A DNA stretch of 36,200 nt from Desulfobacterium sp. (GCA_030145245.1 JAQYWC010000063.1:1-36200), one strand, 5' to 3'; counted from the stretch's first letter, positions 28,501-36,132 are shown. Program-made: numbers and translations. The notes: generated by a model from the letters alone, not told the origin.

Positions 28501-28570
28501 GATCCAGAGCTGACCTGATCCCGCTGATGCCGGCGCCAACCACCAATGCTCTTCCCTGTTTCTCCCCCAT
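25565..28570 (-). CDS. hdrA: Double HdrA: two FAD modules in one chain
   Basis: A 1001-residue protein made of two HdrA-like units. The first has FAD-binding LVVGAGISG (9-17), two ferredoxin motifs (Cys118/121/124/128; 165/168/171/175) and an HdrA core to about 450, but no HdrA N-terminal domain. The HdrA N-terminal-like domain appears in the middle (about 465-580, DIGVVLCQCPNG to LACSPQLF). It is followed by a second FAD site (LVVGGGLGGM, about 592-601) and a C-terminal pair of [4Fe-4S] motifs (Cys937/940/943/947; 968/971/974/978). Start 28570 is chosen for the GGGAGGG upstream; an in-frame ATG at 28597 lacks a ribosome site. HdrA carries the bifurcating flavin in known Hdr complexes. It lies between the FdhB-like gene and hdrC. 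Confidence 0.9.
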   Translation of the reverse strand: MGEKQGRALVVGAGISGIRSALDLAETGCDVTLIDAAPHMGGVLSKLEYQFPSDGCGMCRMLPMADRDTCLQACLRKGLVHGGIDLMLSTSLKGLEGEPGKYRVTLETEPCIIDPNLCTGCNRCSEVCPVTIPDPFNQGLSTTKAVHLPVPHAIPNIYTIDMDHCTLCGECETVCPFGAIYLPGDGRLELKIPRTLVEMDVGAVVLACGIDYYDPTTGINTFGYKELKDVVSNIELERILSGTGPFKGSLERPSDGRVPSRMAWIQCVGSRDLEFPACSSVCCMIALKEAVLVRKRSGGTIETVIYYMDMRCFSKEFEAYRRRAENKYGVILKRARPHSVRHDRNTGGLWLYITGDSGVREDEAFDMVVLSLGQRPGKSVKDLAKITGIGLNPLGFFEAPLSGVGDNTGVFAAGSASGLKDIGESVIHSSSASAMALKVIHGAKKITDEETEPLNGFRDVSTQVPDIGVVLCQCPNGPDIEPQVKSIGANDVHVSGIMAMDRICTREGWDGMLEALAGKPFNRILVLACSPQLFLDKKAAISKAMDLDPAYIDFADIGKGEPLASTVKMGLARIRYADRLNSMASTMVPKVLVVGGGLGGMTAALSVADSGFEAVIVEKEPRLGGNLVWLDKDITGYDFGRLLDNTCQQVENHPGIRVFTNAVVEDSRGGPGNYTTTFKVGGNDSKRIGHGAVILATGGREAETTAYGYGTSDAVKTNLEVEQALKAGTMDPGDMNVVVMIQCVDSRCDTREYCSRICCKSSLKHALEMKRINPDLGVYVLYREMMSYGFSEIYFKEARERGVIFIRYSLEQKPQVISGTDGPVVKVHEPILNRTMEIRSDLVVLATGILPSAIQSLAALFDAGVDDYSFFKEADSKWRPVDAVNGGVFACGLALGPRDTKESMASARAAAMGAVRLISSRPAGVSLVTAGIKHSLCILCERCIGSCVYGARTLDPDAGKIRIDPVACQGCGSCAAVCTNSAAFVNNYLDQQMLEIIDAAI

Positions 28571-28599
28571 AAGCCCTCCCAGGCCATAAAAAGCCATTA

Positions 28600-29727
28600 C
28601 TATATACCAGTGACATCCTGGAACTCATCTTCAAAAAACACGGACAAGGGAAACGGATCGTCCATGCTCTTGCCCGGCACATAACCGAACCCCTCCTGGG
28701 CACCCTTTCCCACGGCCGTGAACAGCTCGGCCAACCTGATGTCGTTGGGGCAGGCGTTGGAGCACTGGCCGCACCCCACACAGGAGAGTCCCATGTGGAT
28801 CATCCGGGTCAGATGGAAAAACACCGTATCCATGGGCATGCGAAGGGTTCCCTTATCCTTTGCCCAGGATGCATATTGAAACGGCTCGTAATCAAAGACG
28901 TCGGTGTTGAACACACACTCCCGGCAAAAGCAGACCGGGCATGCGACCCGGCAGTTGTAACAGTTGACACAGGAGGCAAGATAGTTCCCAAGCCCCTCCA
29001 TGGTTGCCGTCTCCCGGGCAAGATCCTCAAACACCTTTTTCCCGGCCTCTTTTTTCCGTTGGATCACGGCCCTGACCGTATCCGCCCGTGTCCCGGGAAG
29101 CGGTTTGGGCTCAAATGCCAGACCTGTGATGATCTCCCTGCCCCGGTCCGTACCTGCAAACACCCCTATGGATCCGGGATCGTGGTCAAGGAGGGTGATG
29201 CAGATGTCGGCATTTTCCGGGAACGGTGCTGCGCAGATTCTGCAGGAGGTCGCAAGCCGGTCTTCGGTTTCATCGTCAAACTTTGATTCCAGGCGCTGCT
29301 CCATGAACCCACGGTTTTTTGCTTTACCTTCGGTTGCTGCCTGGTTGTATTCCCGGTTGGGCCAGGCCCCGGCACAGTCAAAAGAGATGGTGATCAGATT
29401 GTCCATGGTGGCCTGCTTGATCTTCACAAGTTCCACCAGGGCCCTCAGCTCACACGGCCGCAGCACGGCTGCCATGGTTTCGTTGGAATGTTTCTTGGTG
29501 AGCTTTGACACAAGCTTTGCCGAATTCAGTGGAAAACAGGGGGCAAAGGGATCTGCCCTTTGAAGCTCCCCGGGATCTGAAACAAGGGTCGGCATCAGCA
29601 CATGGGTGGTGGTGTGGCGGACGGGAACGAGCATTGAGCTGACGCTGCTTGTTTCAAACACGGAGGTCAAAAGCTTTTTCACACTGTCAAGCAGGTCGGT
29701 TCCACGGATCTCATAGGTCTCTTCCAT
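28600..29727 (-). CDS. FdhB/FrhB-like Fe-S flavoprotein subunit
   Basis: A 375-residue protein resembling the beta subunits of F420-reducing hydrogenase and formate dehydrogenase in its middle (AAVLRPCELRALVELVKIKQ, then ISFDCAG). The Cys-rich parts are CRIC (162-165), CVNCYNCRVACPVCFCREC (253-271) and a C-terminal ferredoxin motif Cys316/319/322/326 (CVGCGQCSNACPN). Such proteins usually bind FAD and pass electrons between a ferredoxin or F420 site and the Hdr core. No catalytic formate dehydrogenase or hydrogenase subunit accompanies it. It ends 29 bp before the preferred hdrA start (28570), and is 86 bp after mvhD. Which electron carrier it meets is unknown; ferredoxin is the simplest guess. 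Confidence 0.8.
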   Translation of the reverse strand: MEETYEIRGTDLLDSVKKLLTSVFETSSVSSMLVPVRHTTTHVLMPTLVSDPGELQRADPFAPCFPLNSAKLVSKLTKKHSNETMAAVLRPCELRALVELVKIKQATMDNLITISFDCAGAWPNREYNQAATEGKAKNRGFMEQRLESKFDDETEDRLATSCRICAAPFPENADICITLLDHDPGSIGVFAGTDRGREIITGLAFEPKPLPGTRADTVRAVIQRKKEAGKKVFEDLARETATMEGLGNYLASCVNCYNCRVACPVCFCRECVFNTDVFDYEPFQYASWAKDKGTLRMPMDTVFFHLTRMIHMGLSCVGCGQCSNACPNDIRLAELFTAVGKGAQEGFGYVPGKSMDDPFPLSVFFEDEFQDVTGI

Positions 29728-29813
29728 CGGGTTCCCCCTGGCCTGGACAAGCCAGAACCAAAATAGTTTTCTTATTCTCTTGCCAAAATAACGCGAAAAT
29801 CAAAGCCAATACG

Positions 29814-30236
29814 CTAAATTACCAGTTTCATATCGGAGACAGCAGGTCCAAGCGCCTTGATCTCAGCCACCATGGCATGGATCACCTTGGCAAATTCAAT
29901 GCCGTCGCTGGCACCGATCCAGGTGAGCCGCAACCGCTCCCTGTCGATGCCGAATCTTCCCAGTATCCCATGGAGCAGCCGGACCCTGCGCCTGGCCTTG
30001 TAGTTGCCGTTGATGTAGTGGCAATCCCCTGGGTGGCAGCCGCTCACCAGCACGGCATCGGCCCCGGACAAAAATGCCTTGACCACATATTTCGGGTCCA
30101 CCATGCCCGTGCACATCACCCGTATCAGCCTCACATTGGGAGGGTACTTCTGCCGGCTGGTTCCGGCAAGATCTGCGGCAGTATAGGTGCACCAGTTACA
30201 GACAAATGCGATGATCGTGGGTTCGAAATTATCCAT
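29814..30236 (-). CDS. mvhD: MvhD/FlpD-type [2Fe-2S] electron-transfer subunit
   Basis: A 140-residue protein of the hydrogenase delta-subunit family. Conserved cysteines lie in FVCNWCTYTAAD (13, 16), RVMCTGMVDP (42) and SGCHPGDCHY (67, 72). In known complexes MvhD connects the electron-donating module (hydrogenase, formate dehydrogenase or NADH oxidoreductase) to HdrA. The start at 30236 is set by AAGGAGGAGAGGG immediately upstream. An in-frame ATG at 30299 would begin inside the inserted repeat and is unlikely. Confidence 0.92.
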   Translation of the reverse strand: MDNFEPTIIAFVCNWCTYTAADLAGTSRQKYPPNVRLIRVMCTGMVDPKYVVKAFLSGADAVLVSGCHPGDCHYINGNYKARRRVRLLHGILGRFGIDRERLRLTWIGASDGIEFAKVIHAMVAEIKALGPAVSDMKLVI

Positions 30237-30261
30237 CCCTCTCCTCCTTGGGTTTTCTTCG

Positions 30262-30340
30262 TTTGGGGTCAGGCTTAGCTTATTTTCACTAAACCCCAAA
30301 AAATGAGTTATTAAACTAATAAGCTAAGCCTGCCCCCGGT
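30262..30340. repeat. Short inverted-repeat element (REP/MITE-like) in the hdr operon
   Basis: The arms at 30265-30284 (GGGGTCAGGCTTAGCTTATT) and 30318-30337 (its reverse complement with one mismatch) enclose 33 bp. A second pairing, TTTGGGGT (30262-30269) with ACCCCAAA (30293-30300), is possible inside. The same arm recurs at 36166-36185. Such GGGGTCAGGC palindromes resemble the short repeats moved by REP-associated (Y1) transposases. Its right arm overlaps the end of the HdrA-GltD gene and supplies the TAG stop. Confidence 0.78.
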
Positions 30341-33300
30341 CTGTGATACCCAAACGGTTGACGCTGTCCAGCACTCCGGAAAGTTCCGCAAACAGCTGTT
30401 TTTCATTGAAGTGCCTCACCTGGGCGGCGCCGCTGGGGCAAAATCCCGAACAGGAGCCGCAACCCTTGCAGAGCGCCTCATTGACCACAGATACCCCCCG
30501 GCGCTCATCAAAACCAATGGCGGTGTAGGGGCAGAGCCCGATGCAGGTTTTGCACCCTGCACAGATGTCCGGATCGATAAAAGAAACAGTGGAGGAGACC
30601 GTGACATCCCCCCGGCAGGCCAGCTGGAGTGACTTTGCCGCAGCCCCGGACGCCTGGGCCACGGTGTCCGGGATATCCCTGGGTCCCTGGCAGGCCCCGG
30701 CGATGAACACCCCGTCCGTTGCAGTGCTCAAGGGTCCAAGCTTGGGATGCTCCTCAAGGAAGAACCCGTCTGCTCCCTGGTTGATGCCCAGGATCCTTCC
30801 CACATCCCTGGCATCCTTTCTCGCCTCCATGGCCGTACAGAGCACCACCATATCCACGGGAACACGAATCCGCTCCCCCAAAAGGGTGTCTTCGGCAAGG
30901 ACCATGAGTTTGCCCTCTTCGTTCACGGATTCGGGCCTGTCCGTGATCTCCGCCACCTTGCCCCGGATAAAAACGGTACCTTCCTTCTGGCACTTGGCGT
31001 AAAACTCCTCATACCCCTTCCCAAAACAGCGCATGTCGATATAAAAATTGTATACCAGGGCGTCATGGCCCGCCTTTTCATGGACCAGGTGCCCGTATTT
31101 CAGGGCATACATGCAGCAGACCCTGGAGCAGTACTCATGATAATTCACGTCCCTGCTGCCGATACAGTGGAGGATGGCCACGCTTTTGGGCGTCCGTGTG
31201 AGGTTGCCTTCATGGTCCCGGATGAGGATCTTACCGCCAGTGGGACCCGTGGCGTTGCTCAACCGCTCGAACTCAAGGTTGGTGAACACGTTGGGATATC
31301 GCCCGTAACCGTACTGCTTCATGGGCGAAGGGTCCATGGGATCAAACCCCGTTGCCGTGATGATGCTCCCCACCTTGATCTCGACCACCTCGTCCGCCAT
31401 GGCGTGGTCCACGGCCCCCGGCTGGCAGGCATCCACGCAGAGCCTGCATTCGCAGCACCCGCCGCAGTTGATGCACCGCTCTGCCTCCTTTTGTGCCCAT
31501 TCTTCGGAAAGTCCATTGTCCACCTCGTCAAAGCAATTTTTCCGGGTATCGGAGTCAAGAAAAAGAGGTTCAGCCCGTGGCAGAATTTCGGGATTGTCCG
31601 GCAGGGGCGAAAAGTCCTTCCCTCGTTCAACAACAGGGGACGTTTCTATGGTAGCGTCCCCCAACAGGTATTGCGCCATGGCATGAACCACCCGGTGGCC
31701 CGCTGCCACGGCCTCGATCACGGTTGCGGGCCCTGTGACCGCATCCCCTGCTGAAAAGACCCCGGGAATACTCGTCTCCATGGTCTGAAGGTCGACCTTC
31801 ACCGTTCCCCGGGAGGTGAGCGCAAAGGTCTCTTCCATTCCCCTGAGATCCAGGCCCTGGCCGATGGCGGTGACAATCATATCGCAATCAACCGTGAACC
31901 CGCTGTTCTCCATTGGCACAGGCCTGCGCCTTCCGCTCTTGTCCGGGGGACCGAGCTGGTTTTTCAGGCAATCTATGGCCGTAACCCTTCCCTGGGAAAC
32001 CATCACCCGGATGGGGGTGGCAAGGGTGATAAATTCGATTCCCTCCTCCATGGCTCCCTTGATCTCCTCTTTGTCCGCCGGCATTTCTGCTTCTGATCTG
32101 CGGTAAAGGACAATCACCTTTTGGGCGCCCAGCCTCACCGCCACCCGGGCGGCATCCATGGCAACGTTTCCCCCGCCGACCACAACAACGGTTTTCCCAG
32201 TCTTATCCTTCTGTCCGCTGTTGACGGTTCTCAGGAAATCAACGGCATCAATCACGCCAATGCTGTCTTCGTTTTCAATGCCAAGCCTTACGGGCAGATG
32301 GGTGCCAAGGCCCAGAAAGACGGCATCAAACCCGTCTAATTTAAGGCTTGCTATGGAAAAATCCCGGCCCAGGACCTTGTTGGTCTCAAGCCCGATGCCG
32401 ATGCTTAATATGTGGTCGATCTCCCGATCAAGGACCAGAGGGGGCAGCCGGTAATCCGGGATGCCCCACCTCAGCATGCCGCCTGGCTTCTCCCTGGCTT
32501 CAAACAGGGTCACCTTGAATCCCTTTTGCCTGAGATAGTAGGCAACGGTCAATCCGGCGGGACCGGATCCCACCACTGCGACCCGCTGTTCTTTCTCTTC
32601 CTCCACGGCCACTGGAACCTTTGAGAGATCGCCTCTGTCCGCAGCAACCCGTTTCAGGTCCCGGATGCTGACAGCCGAGTCCACCAGGGCCCGCCGGCAC
32701 TCGTTCTCGCAGGGATGGGGACAAACCCTGCCAAGGACGCCGGGCAAGGGAAGCCTCTCCATGATGAGATTCAGGGCCTGCTGATAGTTTCCAATTTTCA
32801 CCATCTGCACATAGCCCTGGACATTGGTTCCGGCGGGACAGGCGGTTCTGCACGGTGGGATTGCCCGTTTGTCAATGGCAAAGGTGATGGGAACGGCCTG
32901 GGGAAACGACCGGTAGATCGCCTTTCGCGACAAAAGGCCCACATCCCAGGCGCTTGGCATGGATACCGGACAGACAGATGAGCACTCGGAACAGCCCGTA
33001 CACTTTTCGTTCACGTACCGGGCCTGTTTTCTGACTCTGACCGTGTAGTTGCCGATATAGCCTGAGACCTCCTCGATCCGGCTCAAAGTCATGAGCTCAA
33101 TATTGGGATTCTGGGCGGTCTCCACCATCTTGGGCGTGCCGATGCAGGCGGCACAGTCCAGGGTGGGAAAAGTCTTGTCGAACTGGAGCATGTGGCCCCC
33201 GATGGTGGTATCCTTTTCCACAAGATATGCCTTTAACCCGGCGTTGCCGATGTCGATGGCCGCCTGCATCCCTGCAATGCCGCCGCCCACAACCAGAATG

Positions 33301-33728
33301 TCGGGATTGATGGGAACCTTTCTCGATTCAAGGGCCTGGTGAAAGTTGACCCGGTTAAGGGCGGCGGCACTCAGGGTCATTGCCTTGAGGGTGGCACTGT
33401 CCCTGTCGTCCGTGACCCAGGAGACCTGCTCCCTGACCGAGGCCATCTGGAAATTGTAGGGATTCATGCCCGCCCGCAGACAGGTGCTCTGGAAGGTCTT
33501 CTCATGGAGCCTGGGCGAGCAGGAGGCAACGACCACCCGGTTAAGGCCGAACTCCTTGATATCCTTCTCGATGAGCTCCTGGCCGGGATCGGAACACATG
33601 AACTTGTAGTCCCTTGCCACCACCACGTTATTGATGGACCGGGCATAGTCGGCAACCTCGTCCACCCGCACCATTCCAGCAATGTTGATTCCGCAATGAC
33701 AGACATAGAATCCGGTTCTGATGGCCAT
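30324..33728 (-). CDS. HdrA with an inserted GltD-type NAD(P)H oxidoreductase domain
   Basis: A 1134-residue fusion. Residues 1-140 are the HdrA N-terminal domain (GFYVCHCGINIAGM, VVVASCSPRLHEKTF). An HdrA FAD site lies at 145-153 (LVVGGGIAG), with one [4Fe-4S] motif at Cys243/246/249/253. At about 290 a complete GltD-like module begins: cysteines 293, 297, 336, 340, 344, a second FAD site (VAVVGSGPAGL, 383-393) and an NAD(P) site (VVVVGGGNVAMDAAR, 514-528, then YRRSEAEMP). It ends near 695. HdrA then resumes (a Cys-rich stretch at 752-768, core to about 1045) and closes with two ferredoxin motifs (Cys1056/1059/1062/1066; 1087/1090/1093/1097). The insertion gives the complex its own NAD(P)H site. 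GGGAGGGTAAC precedes the start, 1 bp after the receiver gene. The last three codons and stop lie in a repeat element, so the tail may be altered. Confidence 0.9.
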   Translation of the reverse strand: MAIRTGFYVCHCGINIAGMVRVDEVADYARSINNVVVARDYKFMCSDPGQELIEKDIKEFGLNRVVVASCSPRLHEKTFQSTCLRAGMNPYNFQMASVREQVSWVTDDRDSATLKAMTLSAAALNRVNFHQALESRKVPINPDILVVGGGIAGMQAAIDIGNAGLKAYLVEKDTTIGGHMLQFDKTFPTLDCAACIGTPKMVETAQNPNIELMTLSRIEEVSGYIGNYTVRVRKQARYVNEKCTGCSECSSVCPVSMPSAWDVGLLSRKAIYRSFPQAVPITFAIDKRAIPPCRTACPAGTNVQGYVQMVKIGNYQQALNLIMERLPLPGVLGRVCPHPCENECRRALVDSAVSIRDLKRVAADRGDLSKVPVAVEEEKEQRVAVVGSGPAGLTVAYYLRQKGFKVTLFEAREKPGGMLRWGIPDYRLPPLVLDREIDHILSIGIGLETNKVLGRDFSIASLKLDGFDAVFLGLGTHLPVRLGIENEDSIGVIDAVDFLRTVNSGQKDKTGKTVVVVGGGNVAMDAARVAVRLGAQKVIVLYRRSEAEMPADKEEIKGAMEEGIEFITLATPIRVMVSQGRVTAIDCLKNQLGPPDKSGRRRPVPMENSGFTVDCDMIVTAIGQGLDLRGMEETFALTSRGTVKVDLQTMETSIPGVFSAGDAVTGPATVIEAVAAGHRVVHAMAQYLLGDATIETSPVVERGKDFSPLPDNPEILPRAEPLFLDSDTRKNCFDEVDNGLSEEWAQKEAERCINCGGCCECRLCVDACQPGAVDHAMADEVVEIKVGSIITATGFDPMDPSPMKQYGYGRYPNVFTNLEFERLSNATGPTGGKILIRDHEGNLTRTPKSVAILHCIGSRDVNYHEYCSRVCCMYALKYGHLVHEKAGHDALVYNFYIDMRCFGKGYEEFYAKCQKEGTVFIRGKVAEITDRPESVNEEGKLMVLAEDTLLGERIRVPVDMVVLCTAMEARKDARDVGRILGINQGADGFFLEEHPKLGPLSTATDGVFIAGACQGPRDIPDTVAQASGAAAKSLQLACRGDVTVSSTVSFIDPDICAGCKTCIGLCPYTAIGFDERRGVSVVNEALCKGCGSCSGFCPSGAAQVRHFNEKQLFAELSGVLDSVNRLGITDRGQA

Positions 33729-33729
33729 G

Positions 33730-34137
33730 TTACCCTCCCCGTTTGGTATCTGTGGAACCGGTTGGCCGGTTCAGGGTGTTGATAAGATAGAGAAGCTCGT
33801 CCTCCTGAAGGGGTTTCTCCAGAAAAGGAAGACGGGAAGGCTCTTTCAGCCCGTTGTGGGCATGGATGAGCCTGTTGCGGAAAAAAATCGATTTCAACGG
33901 AATCGGGGAGATAAAAATCACCGGCGGCGTGATATCGCAACCGCAGAATGAGAGCGCCCCCTCTTCCGGAAGCATGGCATCCACGATCATCAGATCGGGA
34001 CAGCAGGATTGCTTCTTACAGGTTCCGTCCTCCACCCCCCTGGCACAGTGGACGATAAATCCGTGGTTTGTCAAAAGAGTCCTCAGGAAAGCCCTTGTTT
34101 CCGGCTCCTGGTCGACGATAAGAATGGAACATGCCAT
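33730..34137 (-). CDS. Cys-rich receiver-domain protein
   Basis: A 135-residue stand-alone response-regulator receiver. It keeps the phospho-acceptor (Asp53 in MIVDAMLP), the switch Ser77 (IFISP) and Lys108 (FLEKPL). The acidic pair at the start is VDQE, so one Asp is replaced by Gln10, which may weaken magnesium binding. It has seven cysteines (3, 31, 40, 45, 46, 65, 67), unusual for a receiver. It is the first gene after the predicted sigma-54 promoter and ends 1 bp before the HdrA-GltD start. No histidine kinase is in the window. It may modulate the complex or the activator, perhaps by redox; this is inference. Confidence 0.75.
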   Translation of the reverse strand: MACSILIVDQEPETRAFLRTLLTNHGFIVHCARGVEDGTCKKQSCCPDLMIVDAMLPEEGALSFCGCDITPPVIFISPIPLKSIFFRNRLIHAHNGLKEPSRLPFLEKPLQEDELLYLINTLNRPTGSTDTKRGG

Positions 34138-34422
34138 GGCTCCGTCTCCCTGTGGATAAAGGTTTTTCGTGGCCGGCTTTGTTCTCTATATGACAATCAG
34201 AGCACTATCCATGCCAAGGCCTGGGAATAGGAGACGATTATCGCCAAGCACCCTGGTTTCCGGTGCTATGGCAAGGGGGGAGGATCTACAGGAGGGGCCG
34301 GACAAATGAACCGCAATCATAAACTACTGAAACATCCATGCAACATATCAGGAAGAGAAAGCTTAAGACAGGTTTGTTTTAGGATCGTAAATGTTGCGCA
34401 ACATCCATGCAACCATGTTGCA
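34138..34422. other. Control region of the hdr operon
   Basis: The 285 bp between the activator gene and the receiver gene hold no gene. They contain a good minus-strand sigma-54 promoter (34201-34216) and, further upstream in the direction of transcription, a cluster of repeats (34331-34423). This is what a sigma-54 operon driven by the adjacent activator should look like. Confidence 0.7.
34201..34216 (-). promoter_or_regulatory. Sigma-54 (-24/-12) promoter of the hdr operon
   Basis: On the minus strand it reads TGGCATGGATAGTGCT against the consensus TGGCACG-N4-TTGCW. Both the GG at -24 and the GC at -12 are present at the right spacing. Initiation would be near 34190, about 50 bases before the receiver gene start at 34137. 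Confidence 0.75.
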
Positions 34423-34423
34423 T
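34331..34423. promoter_or_regulatory. Cluster of palindromes and direct repeats, likely enhancer sites
   Basis: Two perfect palindromes occur: ATGTTGCGCAACAT at 34391-34404 and ATGCAACCATGTTGCAT at 34407-34423. The 14-mer AACATCCATGCAAC is present twice, at 34331-34344 and 34400-34413. They lie about 115-220 bp upstream of the sigma-54 promoter, next to the 3' end of the activator gene, which is the expected place for its binding sites. Confidence 0.72.
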
Positions 34424-36132
34424 CACTCTGCAATCCCGTATTTTCGCATCTTTCGCCACAGGGTTGTCCTGTCCATATTGAGCATTATCGCTGTTTTTTT
34501 CCTGTGCCAGGAATTGCTGACAAGGACTTCGAGGATGCGTTGCCGCTCAAGCGCGGTTTCCGGATTTTCCATCTCCCCGGCCTGGGATTCACTTTGGGAT
34601 GAGGAGCGGTCAAGGAGGTAGGCAGGCAGGTGGCAGGGGCTGATCACATCCTCCTGGCAGAGGATGATGGCGTGTTCGATGATGTTCTCAAGCTCCCGGA
34701 TATTCCCCGGATACCGGTAGTTCAGCAGAATCTTCATGGAGGCTTCGGAAATATCAGGGAACGGCTTCTTGATGATGCCGGCCTGTTTTCTCATGAGGTG
34801 GCGGATCAAAAGGGGAAGGTCTCCCCTGCGCCGGCAAAGCGGGGGAAGCTCAATCCTGAGCACGTTGAGCCGGTAAAAAAGGTCTTCCCGGAACAGCTTT
34901 TTTTCAACCAGGGCTTCAAGTTTTCTGTTGGTGGCGGAGATGATTCTTACGTCCACCTTTTTCGTCTTCCTGCTGCCCAGGGGATAAAACTCCCGGTCCT
35001 CCAGCACCCGGAGGAGCTTTGCCTGGAGGGACAGGGGAAGATCCCCGATCTCATCAAGAAAGATGGTGCCGGTGTGGGCCTCGCTGAACCGGCCCGGTTT
35101 GTCCCTGTCCGCCCCGGTAAATGCCCCCCGTATGTATCCGAAAATTTCAGACTCAAGCAGGTTGTCCGGAATGGCCGCACAGTTCACCTTGACAAAGGGT
35201 TTCTTGCTCCGGTTGCTCTCGGAATGGATGATCTTGGCCAGAAGATCCTTGCCCGTGCCCGTGGAACCTTCGATGAGCAGGGTGGATTCGGTCTTGGCCA
35301 CCACCCTGACCATGTCGAATATCTTCTGCATCAGGGGATCCTTGCCGATCATGTGGTGAAACCGGTACTTTCCGGTGATGGCCCGGTCCAGCTGGTGGGC
35401 CAGGGTCATGTCCTGGAAGGCGGCAAGGGCGCCGATGATCCTGCCGTGATCGTTCAAAAGCGGGATATAATCTCCGCTCACCGGGATGCTTTCCCCCTGG
35501 TAACTGAGCAGATCCCCCCGTATGGCTGTGGCCGGCACCTTGTTACTCAACACCTGCCTGAGCACCCCGCAGGTTTTCTTTACCTGCCCTGCAAAGAGGG
35601 TGGCGCAATCCTTTCCAAGAAGCTTCATCCGGCTGAACCCGGATATCTTTTCCGCCGCCCGGTTAAAAAAGGTGATCAGCCCGTTTCTGTTGACGGTGAA
35701 GATGCCCATGTTCAGGCTGTCCAGAATGATCTTGAGGCTCTGCTCCTCATAGTGGATCCGGCTGACAAGCTCGCTGTAGGGAGAGTGGTCCTGGAGCACG
35801 GTGACGCACCCCTGCACCCTGCCCCGGCCGTCGAGAAGCGGGGCACCCACCCGGGTCACCCGGTGTTTTTCGTCCATTTCGTCCAGGAATTCAATGTCCA
35901 TGTCCCTGACATCAAGGGTTTCCGGATCATGGAACGGACAGGTGGAAAAACAGGGAATTCCGCAGAAGATCTCCTGGCAGTCGCCGTCAAGGATCTCCTG
36001 GTCTTCAAGGCCGATGAGAATCCCTGCGCTTTTGTTGAATTGCCGTATTTTCCGGTCAGCGTCGATGAGAAGGACACCGATGTTGAAATGATCCAGAATC
36101 TTGAGCCATTGATCGTAGAGAATGAGATCCAT
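34423..36132 (-). CDS. Sigma-54 activator with two PAS domains, likely regulator of the hdr operon
   Basis: A 569-residue enhancer-binding protein. PAS1 (about 10-115) contains a Cys cluster C52-x4-C57-x3-C61-x3-C65 (CQEIFCGIPCFSTC) that could bind a metal cluster or sense redox. PAS2 lies at about 130-245. The AAA+ domain has Walker A GSTGTGKD (289-296), the canonical GAFTGA loop (336-341) and Walker B FLDEIGD (358-364). The Fis-type helix-turn-helix is at about 530-566. The start has CAGGAG upstream. It precedes the receiver and hdr genes on the same strand with a 285-bp control region between, so it probably activates them. A repeat arm lies 33 bp before its start. Confidence 0.92.
   Translation of the reverse strand: MDLILYDQWLKILDHFNIGVLLIDADRKIRQFNKSAGILIGLEDQEILDGDCQEIFCGIPCFSTCPFHDPETLDVRDMDIEFLDEMDEKHRVTRVGAPLLDGRGRVQGCVTVLQDHSPYSELVSRIHYEEQSLKIILDSLNMGIFTVNRNGLITFFNRAAEKISGFSRMKLLGKDCATLFAGQVKKTCGVLRQVLSNKVPATAIRGDLLSYQGESIPVSGDYIPLLNDHGRIIGALAAFQDMTLAHQLDRAITGKYRFHHMIGKDPLMQKIFDMVRVVAKTESTLLIEGSTGTGKDLLAKIIHSESNRSKKPFVKVNCAAIPDNLLESEIFGYIRGAFTGADRDKPGRFSEAHTGTIFLDEIGDLPLSLQAKLLRVLEDREFYPLGSRKTKKVDVRIISATNRKLEALVEKKLFREDLFYRLNVLRIELPPLCRRRGDLPLLIRHLMRKQAGIIKKPFPDISEASMKILLNYRYPGNIRELENIIEHAIILCQEDVISPCHLPAYLLDRSSSQSESQAGEMENPETALERQRILEVLVSNSWHRKKTAIMLNMDRTTLWRKMRKYGIAE

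Noticed and set aside
24129-34137. Hydrogenase-linked or formate dehydrogenase-linked Hdr complex (MvhAG or FdhA type)
   Set aside because: No large hydrogenase subunit or molybdopterin formate dehydrogenase is encoded; only MvhD and an FdhB-like subunit are seen.
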